Positions 44,195 to 53,560 of a stretch of 64,000 bases of DNA are shown here, one piece after another. Under the pieces are notes generated by a model. That model saw nothing but the letters and a program-made list of their open reading frames with translations, did not search any database and was not told the DNA's origin. The translations under genes and the position numbers were made by a program. The stretch is from Arthrobacter dokdonellae (lineage in GTDB: Bacteria > Actinomycetota > Actinomycetes > Actinomycetales > Micrococcaceae): NCBI RefSeq assembly GCF_003268655.1, contig NZ_CP029643.1, positions 107,633 through 171,632 on the forward strand, given 5' to 3'. Each line of letters starts with the position of its first letter. Position 1 is the first letter of the stretch.

Positions 44195-45211
44195 GTGGTA
44201 GTTCCGACCGGCTTTCAGCTGCTTCCATTCCACGGACTCAAAGCGATCCGCCGGCAAGGGCTGCAACAGCGACGCTTCCTCCGCGATGAACTGCTCGCTC
44301 CTGGTAGTGCCGTCCACGCGCCTGATCTGCTCGTTGATCTCATCGACGCGCTCGTCGATGGCCGCGTTCAATTCCGCCAGGGTGTTCCAGAGTTCCTCGC
44401 TCAGGTACCCGATGACCCGCTTGTTGACCACGTTCACCGCGGACTCGGCAGCGGCCTTGTGGCGGGGGCGATTTGCTCCGGCCGGCACTACCGCCGTGCC
44501 GTAGTGATCCGCCAATTGCTGGTATTTGGCGTTGACGATGCGGGTGCTATCGCCCTTGCTGTGCCGGTTCGTTGCGGTCGCGGCGTTATCGGGAACGACG
44601 ATCGGGGTGACACCGCCATAGGACTCAAAGGCCTGAACGTGGGCGCTGTTCCACGCTTCCTGCTTCATATCGGTAAACGCCTTGCAAAAAACCATGCCCG
44701 AATACGGCAATACCGCGACGAACAGGTACGCCTTGCTCACCTCGCCGCTCACGGCGTCAACGAGCGGCAGCGTATCCCCGGCCCAGTCCACCAGCATGGC
44801 CCGCCCAGGTTCATGATGCAACGTCGCCACGACCTCATGAACCGCCGCATAGTCATTGAACAACTGGCAGAACTGCGTATACCCGTACTTCTTTCCCTGC
44901 ACCGCCGGCGCCTGCACATACCGGTGCCAGGCCTGCTGCAAGGTGTAGTGCCGGTTGGATTTCATCGACGCAACGATTCCGGCGAAGTCCGGCTGCATGA
45001 ACCCGGCCGAGATGTTCTTCCGACCGTCAGGGAACAACTCCGCCAGTTCATCCCTGCCCAACGACGCCGCCCGCTCCGCCGTGATTCCACGGGCCTTGAC
45101 GGTCTTGCTCACCAGGGAAATCTCCCGGCGTGAACACCCCACCAGCTGAACAATCTCGCTGTAACTCCGGCGTTCCAACACCAACGCCATGATCGCACTG
45201 TAATCCGCCAC
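44195..45211 (-). pseudogene. istA: IS21 transposase IstA, 5' fragment
   Basis: The first 339 codons of IstA from GTG 45211 (GGGAGG ahead): a helix-turn-helix (RSYSEIVQLVGCSRREISLV) and the integrase core with Asp in RAMLVDWAGDTLPL, Asp in TPIVVPDNAATAT and Glu in KAAAESAVNVVNK. It ends at NYH, where the Tn554-like unit enters. Translation would run on into the inserted DNA for about 30 residues. Catalytic core is whole but the C-terminus is cut off. Confidence 0.9.
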
Positions 45212-45328
45212 CAAAGGGCCCTCCCATTCAACGCAGCGGCACCGAATGTGCCGCCGGTATTCCAAGAGGACCACAGCGGTACCACCTAGCCGAAACGAGC
45301 GGTACCACCTACCCGGACTGGCCGTACC

Positions 45329-45665
45329 CTAAAGCCGTATTTGCCACCACGGAAAGATCGCGCATTTTGCTGGTCCGCTCGAGAAGCGGGGTCGTGCCCA
45401 CTATCGACCATGGGCATGTCCAGGCTAAACATCGGGCGGCTATGCAGCATCGCTCGAAAGGTCAGTCACCGTAATGCATCCTTTGCACAGCTCCGAGGCT
45501 CCCTCCAAGTAGCGAAATTCGGGGACAAGTCACCTTGTCCAAGGGTTCTACGGCTGACTTACACAGTCCCGCCACCGGTAAGGCCAGTACGTCTATGATC
45601 GCAGCTCGACCCTCCCTGGCATTGGATGCGGATGCTAGCCAGTAGGGCCACTAATCCCCGGGTTC
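45329..45665. other. Gene-less upstream region of the ligase operon
   Basis: No gene supported. It is weakly similar, in its second half, to the region at about 25060-25213, which suggests an old duplication including upstream DNA. Promoter elements follow at 45666. Confidence 0.4.
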
Positions 45666-45703
45666 TTGACAGTCAGTGTCTTCTGAGTCACAGTTTATCC
45701 ATG
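45666..45703 (+). promoter_or_regulatory. Conserved promoter/leader, copy 2
   Basis: TTGACA (45666-45671), 17-bp spacer and CACAGT, followed by TTTATCCATG. Nearly the same as 25214-25250. It stands about 55-85 bp ahead of the ligase start and its AGTGAGG ribosome site, so it is well placed as the operon promoter. Confidence 0.5.
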
Positions 45704-45754
45704 CTTTCGGAAGTTCTGGATCCAGAGAGCGCAGTCTATGTAAGTGAGGTTCTG

Positions 45755-47359
45755 ATGCAGTTCGCCCTTCGAGACTTGACGATCGGAGAGGTTCTCTCGA
45801 CCCAAGCCACACGACACCGTGACAAGCCGTGCCTGGTCTTCGAAACAGTCAGTTTCACTTATCAGGAGGTAGAGCTGGAAACCAACAGACTCGCCAACGG
45901 CCTGGGTTCAGCTGGAGTTGATTTCGGCGAACACGTAGCGGTTATGTTGGGTAATGGTCCCGAGATTTTGCTCTCAATTTTCGCCTTAGGGAAACTAGGC
46001 GCCGTAGCCGTCCCGCTGAACACATCGGCGAGAGGCAAGGGGCTGGCCTACAATCTTGATCACGCTGATGCCACCACGCTGATTACTGACGCACAGTTCC
46101 TTCCGCATATCGCGGCGATCATCCACCTAACCTCCTCTTTGAAGCGCTTGATCATCGTCGGTGAACCGCCCTCTGGCGCTGACCTGCCTGCTGATCTCAT
46201 TGTCTTGAAGTTCAACGATCTGCGGTCCAGCAATACACTTGCGCCCACAACTGACGTGAAATACAACGATCAAGCCTTCCTGATGTACACGTCAGGGACG
46301 ACCGGCCCATCGAAGGCCGTTATGTACACACACGCGTACGCCCTTACGTGGGCCGGGGGGTTCGCCGATGCACACAGCTATCGCAGCGACGACATCATGT
46401 ACGTATCTATGCCCTTGTTTCACGGGAATGCTTTGCATTCCGCCACTTATGGGTGCTTATTGGTCGGAGCCACGGTCGTTATAAAGCCCAAATTTTCAGC
46501 ATCCAAGTTTTGGCGTGACATATATACTTACGGTGCCACTCTGACAAACCTTTTAGGTTCAATGGGTGACATTCTCTGGAATCTTGATCCATCCGAATAT
46601 GAGCGCAAGAACACCCTTCGCCAAATTATGGCGGGACCCATACCAGACCGCGGTCGCCAAATGGAAGAACGCTGGCACGTCCAGCTAGTGTCCTGTTTCG
46701 GATTAACCGATTTCGGAGTTTCAAACTTTTCGACGGTCGATGATCCTCCTAGTAAGTTCGGATCTTGCGGACTGGTGTCACCGCATTTTGAGGTACGAAT
46801 CGTTGACGATAACGATTTCGAGGTACCTGACGGACAACTTGGCGAGATTGTCTTGCGCACAAAGACGCCATGGCATAGTGCCTCGGGCTACTACAAGATG
46901 CCGACCGAAACAGCGGCTAGTCTGCGGAATCAATGGTTCCACACCGGAGATTTAGGAATTTGCGACGCAGACGGATTTCTGTACTTCAAGGATCGAAAGA
47001 AGGACGCAATCCGCAGGCGCGGTGAGAATATATCTGCGTTCGAGGTCGAGCAGGTGTTGATGGACTACGAGGGCATTGCGGAAGTCTGCGCCTATGCGGT
47101 GGCGATTGACGGAGACGAAGAAGTAGGCGTTTCTCTTATTACTACGCCAGGCCATAACTTTGTGCCGGCTGATCTGATTAAGTGGTGTGAGGGACGAATG
47201 TCGTACTTCATGGTGCCGCGATTTATCGATACACGCGAAGACTTGCCGAGAACTGAGAGCGGAAAAATTCAAAAGCATTCGCTTCGCACGGATGCGCAAT
47301 CCAACGTCAAGCAGTTGTGGGATCGCGTGTCGGAAGGCATCGAGGTTGGTCGGCTATGA
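45755..47359 (+). CDS. Acyl-CoA ligase (AMP-forming), CaiC-like
   Basis: A 534-aa adenylate-forming ligase. Core motifs: AFLMYTSGTTGPSKAVMYTH (P-loop), MPLFHGNALHSATYG, SCFGLTDFGVSNFS, the hinge and A8 region WFHTGDLGICDADGFLYFKD then RRRGENISAFEVE, and the catalytic-lysine end RTESGKIQKH. It resembles crotonobetaine/carnitine-CoA and short-chain acid ligases. ATG 45755 is chosen because GTGAGG is 5 bp ahead; a frame from 45626 would begin upstream of the promoter. Stop overlaps the next start (ATGA). It would activate the acid substrate of the operon. Confidence 0.92.
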   Translation: MQFALRDLTIGEVLSTQATRHRDKPCLVFETVSFTYQEVELETNRLANGLGSAGVDFGEHVAVMLGNGPEILLSIFALGKLGAVAVPLNTSARGKGLAYNLDHADATTLITDAQFLPHIAAIIHLTSSLKRLIIVGEPPSGADLPADLIVLKFNDLRSSNTLAPTTDVKYNDQAFLMYTSGTTGPSKAVMYTHAYALTWAGGFADAHSYRSDDIMYVSMPLFHGNALHSATYGCLLVGATVVIKPKFSASKFWRDIYTYGATLTNLLGSMGDILWNLDPSEYERKNTLRQIMAGPIPDRGRQMEERWHVQLVSCFGLTDFGVSNFSTVDDPPSKFGSCGLVSPHFEVRIVDDNDFEVPDGQLGEIVLRTKTPWHSASGYYKMPTETAASLRNQWFHTGDLGICDADGFLYFKDRKKDAIRRRGENISAFEVEQVLMDYEGIAEVCAYAVAIDGDEEVGVSLITTPGHNFVPADLIKWCEGRMSYFMVPRFIDTREDLPRTESGKIQKHSLRTDAQSNVKQLWDRVSEGIEVGRL

Positions 47360-48270
47360 CCCGTCTCGAAAAGATAGCCGCAGGCTTTCGTTTACTAGAG
47401 GGGCCGGTCTGGGATCCAACCTCCGGCTTGGTATTCGCAGACGCCGAGGGGGGCGGGGTATTTGGTCTCAACGAGACTGGAACTGGCCCCGCCATTATCG
47501 TGCAACACCGACGAGGAATCGGCGGGTTAGTGCGTCATCAGGCGGGCGGTCTTGTCGTATCCGGTCGCAATGTCGCATACAAGGGAACCGATATATCGTC
47601 GACGGTCGTTCTGTTAGACAACACCCCTGAAATAAGTGGCATGGTCGGATTCAGCGATATGTGTGCCGATGCAGCGGGTCGCGTGCTAGCCGGTATGTTA
47701 GGATCACGGCCCACCGAGGAGAACCATCTCTCCGACCACGGGAGTCTCTGGCTCATCGACTTGGACGGATCCGCCCGATGTCTAATACCGTCACCTAAGG
47801 TTCGGCACACCAACGGTTTGGCGTTCTCCCCAGACGACACCAGCCTCTACTATGCAGATTCTGGTCAGCGGGCTGTCTTCGTATATGACTACGACGTTGC
47901 CTGCGGCCGTGTCGGCGAACCACGTCTGTTCGCCACGATGGACGCTGGCATCCCTGATGGGCTAGCGGTTGCGGCTGATGGAAGTGTCTGGGTAGCAAAC
48001 GCGTTCGCATCCCGTGTGCTTGTTTTCGGTCCTGACGGAGGTCTGCAGCGCACCATTAACATACCCCAGGAAATCGTGACCAACGTTTGCTTCGGCGGCA
48101 CTGCAATGGACGAGGTATTCATCACCACGGGGTCCTTGAACCCGGCCGAGCGTGTTGGTGCTGTGTATCACTTGTCTAACGACGTCCCTGGACTGCAAAC
48201 CCATCAAGCAAAATGCCCCGTGCTGATAGGAGCGGCGCCCCCAGCTGTGTCCCCAAAGGAGGATGACTAA
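47356..48270 (+). CDS. SMP-30/gluconolactonase-like lactonase
   Basis: A 304-aa six-bladed beta-propeller of the SMP-30/gluconolactonase family. Metal ligands: Glu in RLLEGPVWDPTSG, Asn in VRHTNGLAFSPDDTSLYYAD and Asp in DAGIPDGLAVAADGSVWVAN. It would hydrolyse a lactone. The last 30 residues (NDVPGLQTHQAK...) are not propeller sequence and are shared with the end of the MFS protein at 27.9-29.4 kb. So the native end was replaced when the lyase block was duplicated. ATG overlaps the ligase stop; its stop overlaps the lyase start. Confidence 0.88.
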   Translation: MTRLEKIAAGFRLLEGPVWDPTSGLVFADAEGGGVFGLNETGTGPAIIVQHRRGIGGLVRHQAGGLVVSGRNVAYKGTDISSTVVLLDNTPEISGMVGFSDMCADAAGRVLAGMLGSRPTEENHLSDHGSLWLIDLDGSARCLIPSPKVRHTNGLAFSPDDTSLYYADSGQRAVFVYDYDVACGRVGEPRLFATMDAGIPDGLAVAADGSVWVANAFASRVLVFGPDGGLQRTINIPQEIVTNVCFGGTAMDEVFITTGSLNPAERVGAVYHLSNDVPGLQTHQAKCPVLIGAAPPAVSPKEDD

Positions 48271-49211
48271 TGACACTGCCTAAGTCTGTCGTTGTGCGTG
48301 AAGTAGGCGCGCGTGAGGGTATGCAGATCGAGAAGGGACCAATCCCGACGGCGGAGAAGATACGTCTGGTGAACCTTCTGTCCGAGTGCAACTTCCCGGA
48401 GATCGAAGTTACCTCTTTCGTCTCACCGAAGTGGGTTCCGCAAATGGCGGACGCCGAGCAGGTCGCAACAGGGTTCACTCGGAAGCCGGGCACCGAATAC
48501 ACCTGTGTTTACCTGAACAGGCAGGGTCTCGAACGCGCACTCGCGGTCGACACTCTGGACGTCAAGGCCGCGGTGATCGTCTCGGCCAGCGAGGAGTTTT
48601 CCCACAAGAACATGAGACGGTCCACCGAGCAGGTGCTTGCCGACATCCCGGATTCTCTCGCGGTTGCTCGGGAGGCGAACGTGCCTGTGGCCTACTTGTC
48701 GGTCGCGGCGGCCTTCGGCTGTAACTACGCAGGAGACGTCGACCTGGGCGCTGTGATCGATCGCTTTACGCGTGCGCTTGCAGTAGCAGCGGACGCAGGT
48801 GTCCATATCCCCACCTTGCTTTTGGCGGACACCATGGGATGGGCCAATCCCGAACAGATTCGCCGCACGGTCGGTGAAGTTCGGGAGCGTTGGCCCGAAC
48901 ACGACATTCGGATGCACCTGCACGATACCCGTGGCATGGGTATCGCCAACGCCTACGCGGCGATGCAGCTGGGAGCACGTGACTTCGATGCCTCGGTCGC
49001 AGGGTTGGGCGGATGCCCGTTCGGTGGGGACCACGGCGCCGCCGGGAACATCGCCACCGAGGAGTTCGTGCACATGTGCCATGAAATGGGAATCGACACC
49101 GGGGTCGACCTTGACCGCCTTATCGACGTCGCCCTCCAATCCGAATCCATTGTGGGACATTCCCTTCCCGGGAAAATAATGCGCGGACGCGCACTACACA
49201 CCTATCGCTGA
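48178..49211 (+). repeat. 1034-bp duplicated block, copy 2 (HMG-CoA-lyase-like gene)
   Basis: Second copy of the block at 29271-30304. The identity begins at the codons for NDVPGLQTHQAK in the upstream gene, drops over about 50 bp before the lyase ATG, and is apparently complete through the lyase to its stop. The DNA downstream is unrelated. Confidence 0.9.
48270..49211 (+). CDS. Hydroxymethylglutaryl-CoA lyase-like enzyme, copy 2
   Basis: The same 313-aa protein as at 29363-30304, with the Asp-to-Glu change in VGAREGMQ, the histidines in MHLHDTRGM and the cysteine loop GLGGCPFGG. Here it follows a ligase and lactonase and precedes an MHS transporter 76 bp away. Its operon therefore has a different activation enzyme (ligase, not CoA-transferase) but the same cleavage step. 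Confidence 0.88.
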   Translation: MTLPKSVVVREVGAREGMQIEKGPIPTAEKIRLVNLLSECNFPEIEVTSFVSPKWVPQMADAEQVATGFTRKPGTEYTCVYLNRQGLERALAVDTLDVKAAVIVSASEEFSHKNMRRSTEQVLADIPDSLAVAREANVPVAYLSVAAAFGCNYAGDVDLGAVIDRFTRALAVAADAGVHIPTLLLADTMGWANPEQIRRTVGEVRERWPEHDIRMHLHDTRGMGIANAYAAMQLGARDFDASVAGLGGCPFGGDHGAAGNIATEEFVHMCHEMGIDTGVDLDRLIDVALQSESIVGHSLPGKIMRGRALHTYR

Positions 49212-49287
49212 GTTAGGTCCACTAACACAAGGCTTTCGTATAAAACTTTCGCGATGTAAAACGTTTAGAACACGGTCAGGAACAGAC

Positions 49288-50631
49288 ATGACGCAATACA
49301 ATCTATCTACTTCAGACGCAGGACCGAACTCCGAGCATGACGCGCCAGTGGACAGTCGGACCAACCGTCGAAGAACAGTGGTGTCAAGTGCGCTGGGCAC
49401 CACAATAGAATGGTACGACTTCCTCCTGTACGGCTTCCTCGCGCCCGTCGTGTTCAATCAACTGTTCTTCCCGACATTCGATCCTGTAGTCGGAACAATC
49501 ATCGTATTCTCAACACTGGCCGTGGGGTATGGTGCACGGCCAATTGGGGGTATCGTATTTGGCCACTTCGGCGACAAAGTTGGTCGGAAGAAGATATTCA
49601 TGGTGACTCTTCTGTTGATGGGGGCTTCAACGATAGGTATTGGTCTGCTGCCCACCTACGAAACCATAGGCGTATGGGCACCCATACTCTTGGTCACGCT
49701 TCGATTTATTCAAGGAATTGGCGTAGGCGGTGAAACGGGGGCTGGCACGCTTCTCACCCTTGAAACGGCTCCGGATAACCGACGCGGCCTGTATGGCTCA
49801 ATCGTCATGGCAACCGCCAGCGTCGGGGTCATACTTTCAGTTGGCTCCGTCGCGCTGCTGAGTCTGATGCCGCGGGACGATCTACTTTCCTGGGGATGGC
49901 GCATGCCATTTCTGGGCAGCGTCATCCTAGTTGTAATCGGTGCTTACATCCGGCGCCGTATCACCGAATCGCCGGCTTTCGCGAAAAAACAACAGATTAA
50001 AAAGGTTCCTGCTCTCGAAGTCTTCCGAACTGCATGGCGGCCTACTCTTGCCGGGATTGCCCTGGCAATGGTTGCTTCCACTCTCTATCACCTCGTTGCG
50101 ACTTTTGCGCTGTCGATTGGGCCTCGGAACTACGGTCTCTCAGTGACCGGACTAACCGTCGCCACCATGGTCGCGGGCGTTGTTTCGCTGATTACTATTC
50201 CCCTAAGTGGCCGCCTATCCGACTCGGGAGGACGAAAACGCAACTACTACATCGGTATTCCGCTCGCCATGGTAACGGTTACGGTCTATTTCCTGTACTT
50301 ACTGCCGTCACAGAATATTCTGCTTGTGGGTTGCGGAATGGTAGTAGCTATTGGGGTGGCACAAGCACTGATGTATGGCGTTGAAGGAGCACTCATTTCC
50401 GAGAACTATCCGACGCCGGTTCGCTTCTCTGGGTTCTCAATTGCAAAACAGATTGGAACGCTGTTGGGCGCAGGATTCTCACCTCTGATTGCTTCGAGCT
50501 TGGCCGCCGCGTTTAACAACAACGCTTGGGCGTACGTTATCTTTTTCGGATTGGAGGCCGTAATTGCTCTAGTCGCCCTTACCCTCATGAAGGAAACCTA
50601 CCGCACCCCCCTGCAGCCGGCAGTTCGGTAA
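49288..50631 (+). CDS. MHS-family MFS transporter (shikimate/proline-betaine type)
   Basis: A 447-aa, 12-helix metabolite:H+ symporter. Family hallmarks: SSALGTTIEWYDFLLYGFLA in helix 1, GARPIGGIVFGHFGDKVGRK in the helix 2-3 loop, RFIQGIGVGGETGAGTLLTL and SGRLSDSGGRKRNYYIGIPL. AGGAA lies 7 bp before ATG. It probably imports the acid used by the ligase/lactonase/lyase operon; homologues carry shikimate, citrate, ketoglutarate or betaines, so the substrate cannot be named. Confidence 0.9.
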   Translation: MTQYNLSTSDAGPNSEHDAPVDSRTNRRRTVVSSALGTTIEWYDFLLYGFLAPVVFNQLFFPTFDPVVGTIIVFSTLAVGYGARPIGGIVFGHFGDKVGRKKIFMVTLLLMGASTIGIGLLPTYETIGVWAPILLVTLRFIQGIGVGGETGAGTLLTLETAPDNRRGLYGSIVMATASVGVILSVGSVALLSLMPRDDLLSWGWRMPFLGSVILVVIGAYIRRRITESPAFAKKQQIKKVPALEVFRTAWRPTLAGIALAMVASTLYHLVATFALSIGPRNYGLSVTGLTVATMVAGVVSLITIPLSGRLSDSGGRKRNYYIGIPLAMVTVTVYFLYLLPSQNILLVGCGMVVAIGVAQALMYGVEGALISENYPTPVRFSGFSIAKQIGTLLGAGFSPLIASSLAAAFNNNAWAYVIFFGLEAVIALVALTLMKETYRTPLQPAVR

Positions 50632-50667
50632 CCGGACTACACGTACAGCTCGAATCTTTGGTCCAGT

Positions 50668-50692
50668 TGACGTGACGTGACGTGACGTGACG
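50668..50692 (+). repeat. Five tandem TGACG pentamers
   Basis: TGACG repeated five times without error, 37 bp after the MHS transporter stop and about 145 bp before the ISL3 element. A simple-sequence repeat of this kind can vary in copy number. No coding or regulatory role is visible; the rest of 50632-50838 holds no gene. Confidence 0.75.
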
Positions 50693-50838
50693 GCATGGAC
50701 ATCGGGAGAGGGCCGAGTGAGAGCTGCTGAGTCCCAGGGCCTGCTGACGTAGCCACCGTCTCTGCGCGCCCCCTCCGATCATGGCGCAACGAAGCATCAC
50801 GGATCGGGTGGTGGACCAGGCCGGGCACAGGACTTGGG

Positions 50839-52283
50839 GGCTCTTCGCGGTTCATGGGGAATTGGAATCCCTGATGAGTGTCATGCCGCCGTCCGGACGG
50901 CACTTCTCATGAGAATAACTGATTTGTAATTGCCTGGGTTGCGGTAGCCGCGGCCGGTGCGTTTGATGTGTTTGATGGCGGTGTTGTTGGCCTCGACCTT
51001 GCCGGTGGTGGCGCCGGTGACGATGAGGACCTCGATCTCGTTCGACCATCTGCAGACGGTGCGGTAGAGCTTGTTCGTTTCGGGCCGCGCGGCGGCCTGA
51101 ACAAGGACGTGGAGTTCTTCTTTCGCGACGGCTGCGTCGGCGAGGGAGCTCGTGCGAAGCAGTGCCCGCAGTTGTTCTTTGACCTTCCAGACCGCTTCGA
51201 GCTTGCCGGTCGGGTCGTCAACGGCGAAGACGTCGGCCAGGCGGTGGGCTGCGCTGTCGCTGAGAGTGTCGCCGGCGCGCAGGAGCAGCATCCGGTGCGC
51301 CCAGGCCTTGTCCACGGTGCGGCCGCGTCGGCCCTTGACCTGCTGGGACAGGTTCTGGCGTGTCTCGGTCATTGCCTGGTTGCCCAGGGAGACGAGGTGG
51401 AAATGATCGACTGCGACTGCGGTGCGTGGGAGCCACATCCGTAGCGCTTTGCGGAACGCGGCCGAGGGGTCGATGGCGACGACTTGGACGGCCAGTCTCC
51501 AGTCCAGGGGACGGGCGAAGAGCCAGTCGCCGACGCCTTTGTGGTCCCGCCCATCGACCATGCCCAGGACCTGCCCTGTGTCGAGGTCCACGATCGTGGT
51601 CATCCAGGGCTCTTGTCGGATCCAGGCGCTGGATTCCGGGTCACGGAAGAATCGGACGGACCGGAACCGGTGTTCATCAATGCCCAGCATCCGCGGACTG
51701 AGTTCATCGACATCAGGCAGTGTGAGCAGGCAGGCTTCATTCAGCGCGGCCCTCACCATCCACCACGAGACACCGAATGCCACAGCGGTCTCGGACACTG
51801 CCCGTCCCGAGCGGATCACCGCGTCAACGACGTGGTCCCGGAGCCGGCCGGTGGATCGGGCACGACGCGGGACCTGGGTTGTGGCTTCGAAGAACGAGAG
51901 CCGCGGGCAGGTCCGTTCCTCGCAGTGCCAGCGGTATTTGGACCAGAGAACTTCAACGGCGCCGGCGACCGGGATGTCCCGGATGCGCTGGACACGTCGT
52001 TCCTTCCGCCTGGTCGCTACGACACCGCAGGTCGGGCAGCCAGGTGGCTGGTCGGTTTCGATAATGATCCGGCGGCTCCCGTCGTCCAGGACGGTGGCGG
52101 AAATGACGCGGTAGTCGGGCAGGTTGAAGATGCTGGTGGCAGCGTCGGAGTCCACCCCGGTAGGCTCAGTCAAGGCTCGTGGTCCTGTTCCTGGTTGAAT
52201 GCTAGACACACTCATCCCAGCAGGGCCACGGGCCCTTCTGTCATCTACGACACGAGATCAATTCCCCACGAACCACGAAGAGA
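50839..52283 (-). mobile_element. ISL3-family insertion sequence
   Basis: About 1.45 kb bounded by imperfect inverted repeats: left GGCTCTTCGCGGTTCATGGG-GAATTG (50839-50864) and, inward from the right, TCTCTTCGTGGTTCGTGGGG-AATTG (52259-52283). One transposase inside. No clear 8-bp target copy was found, so the outer bases are uncertain by a few bp or one flank has been lost. Confidence 0.8.
50881..52215 (-). CDS. ISL3 family transposase
   Basis: A 444-aa ISL3 transposase: N-terminal zinc-finger region (PPGCPTCGVVATRRKERRVQ, HCEERTCPRLSF), helix-turn-helix near SETAVAFGVSWWMVRAALNE, then the DDE domain with LGIDEHRFRS, VVAIDPSAAFRKALRMWLPR and HFHLVSLGNQAM, ending at KVEANNTAIKHIKRTGRGYR. It is full length and unbroken. 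Confidence 0.94.
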   Translation of the reverse strand: MSVSSIQPGTGPRALTEPTGVDSDAATSIFNLPDYRVISATVLDDGSRRIIIETDQPPGCPTCGVVATRRKERRVQRIRDIPVAGAVEVLWSKYRWHCEERTCPRLSFFEATTQVPRRARSTGRLRDHVVDAVIRSGRAVSETAVAFGVSWWMVRAALNEACLLTLPDVDELSPRMLGIDEHRFRSVRFFRDPESSAWIRQEPWMTTIVDLDTGQVLGMVDGRDHKGVGDWLFARPLDWRLAVQVVAIDPSAAFRKALRMWLPRTAVAVDHFHLVSLGNQAMTETRQNLSQQVKGRRGRTVDKAWAHRMLLLRAGDTLSDSAAHRLADVFAVDDPTGKLEAVWKVKEQLRALLRTSSLADAAVAKEELHVLVQAAARPETNKLYRTVCRWSNEIEVLIVTGATTGKVEANNTAIKHIKRTGRGYRNPGNYKSVILMRSAVRTAA

Positions 52284-52477
52284 TTCCCTAACGCTTGTCA
52301 ATGCTTTTTTGGCTCTGGACGGCAGGCAGGGTGAGTGGACCGTCACCTGTGTTCCGCTGTGACGGGATGTGCGTCCATCGGGACGGGGCCGGTCGTTGGG
52401 CCGCTGGTTTGCACCCCCCGGGCTGGTGAGGCGGAAGGTCGCCAGTGGCCGGCCGGACAAATGGTGCAGGTCGCGAT
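52284..52477. other. Non-coding spacer between ISL3 and IS110 genes
   Basis: About 190 bp with no gene; probably includes the non-coding right end of the IS110 element. No inverted repeats seen, as usual for IS110. Confidence 0.35.
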
Positions 52478-53560
52478 TTACCGTGTCAGGCGGGCCCGTT
52501 TTGCTTCGATCGTGTGGGACCGCGACTGGCTGCGTTGCTTGGGTGTGACGGTGTAGTGGGAGGCTATGAGTTCTTTCGCTGCCCGTTTGGTGACCGGCTG
52601 GCCTTCGAGGTCCCGGAGCTCATACATTTGCCCGGTGGTGAGGGTTTTCCAGGTCCTTTCGGCCAGTTTCCTGGCGACAGCGATCGTGGCCTGGGTGTGG
52701 CAGTGCCCGTGTTCGGTCATGAGCCGGTGATCGAACGCGGCCAGCTGGGGATCCATGGTCCGGGCGACGCTACCGGCCTGGTAGAAAGCCAGGCGCAGGG
52801 GTGCCGGTCCTTCCTTGCTGATGGCCCGGCGAGACTGGTTCATCGTTCCGGAGGACCAGTTTGAAGGGGTGATGCCGACATAGTTGGCTGCTTTCTTGGC
52901 GCTGTCGAACCCGGATCCGTCGCCGAAGTAGGCTCGGATGCAGGGACCGGTTGCCGGGCCCACGCCGGGCAGGGACAGGATCAGCGGGTCATCGCCGTAG
53001 AGCTGCTCCCACCACTGCCGTGCATGCGACGTGAAGCGATCCACCCTTGCCCGGGACTCCTGCAGGTCAGTCAGGTGTTCCATCACGTCGACGGCCAGCG
53101 CGTCCAGGTCCAGATGTCCGTCCCAGAAATCCGCCCATCCCCGTGCTGCCGTCTTGATCGCTGTCGCGCGGGCGGGAGTATCGGCGACATCACGGGTGTG
53201 CTCGGCGACCACAGCCGTCAGGGTCGCCGCCCGCGCCGATGCCAGGGACCGGAGGTGGGGCCAGCGACCCAGCACGGCCAGGGCCGTTGACTCGGAACCG
53301 GCGAACGCGGTCCACACATCGGGAAAGGCCCACCTCGCCAGTGACAGCAGCCGCCGCCAGTACCGGTTGCCGTCAATCACGGCGCCGGCCCGGCGGACCA
53401 CGGCCCGCCGCAGCGCCAACTGTCCCGGAGATGCAAGGACCAAGGGTGGCGGGTCGAAGATCTCGCCGACGTGCGTGAGGACTTCGGAGTCTATGACGTC
53501 GGATTTGTTCTTGCCCATGATGGCTCCGCGCAGCCGCGAGGAGTGGCGGGCGCCGATCAT
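52478..53560 (-). CDS. IS110 transposase, C-terminal part
   Basis: A 360-aa frame with the third acidic residue of the RuvC-like DEDD site (GKNKSDVIDSEVLTHV), a long helical middle, and the Tnp_20 domain (LILSLPGVGPATGPCIRAYF, AANYVGITPSNWSSGTMNQS) holding the serine of the family (SWSSG region). It begins by an ATGA overlap with the N-terminal part at 53557-53560. Normal IS110 transposases are one chain of about 400-450 aa, so this is a split or frameshifted version. Confidence 0.85.
   Translation of the reverse strand: MIGARHSSRLRGAIMGKNKSDVIDSEVLTHVGEIFDPPPLVLASPGQLALRRAVVRRAGAVIDGNRYWRRLLSLARWAFPDVWTAFAGSESTALAVLGRWPHLRSLASARAATLTAVVAEHTRDVADTPARATAIKTAARGWADFWDGHLDLDALAVDVMEHLTDLQESRARVDRFTSHARQWWEQLYGDDPLILSLPGVGPATGPCIRAYFGDGSGFDSAKKAANYVGITPSNWSSGTMNQSRRAISKEGPAPLRLAFYQAGSVARTMDPQLAAFDHRLMTEHGHCHTQATIAVARKLAERTWKTLTTGQMYELRDLEGQPVTKRAAKELIASHYTVTPKQRSQSRSHTIEAKRARLTR

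Larger units (their letters stand above)
38963..45328 (-). mobile_element. IS21-family element, istA interrupted
   Basis: The ends are inverted repeats of about 38 bp: from the left GGTACGGGCGGTCCGGGTAG then GTGGTACCGCT, and from the right GGTACGGCCAGTCCGGGTAG then GTGGTACCGCT. A second internal GCGGTACCACC box is seen at the right end. Without the inserted Tn554-like unit (40449-44194) it is 2620 bp, the usual IS21 size. No target duplication is evident at the outer flanks, so a neighbouring deletion may have occurred. Confidence 0.85.

Noticed and set aside
43919..45133. 404-aa plus-strand frame over the recombinase and istA
   Set aside because: Crosses the boundary between two unrelated mobile elements and opposes two real genes.
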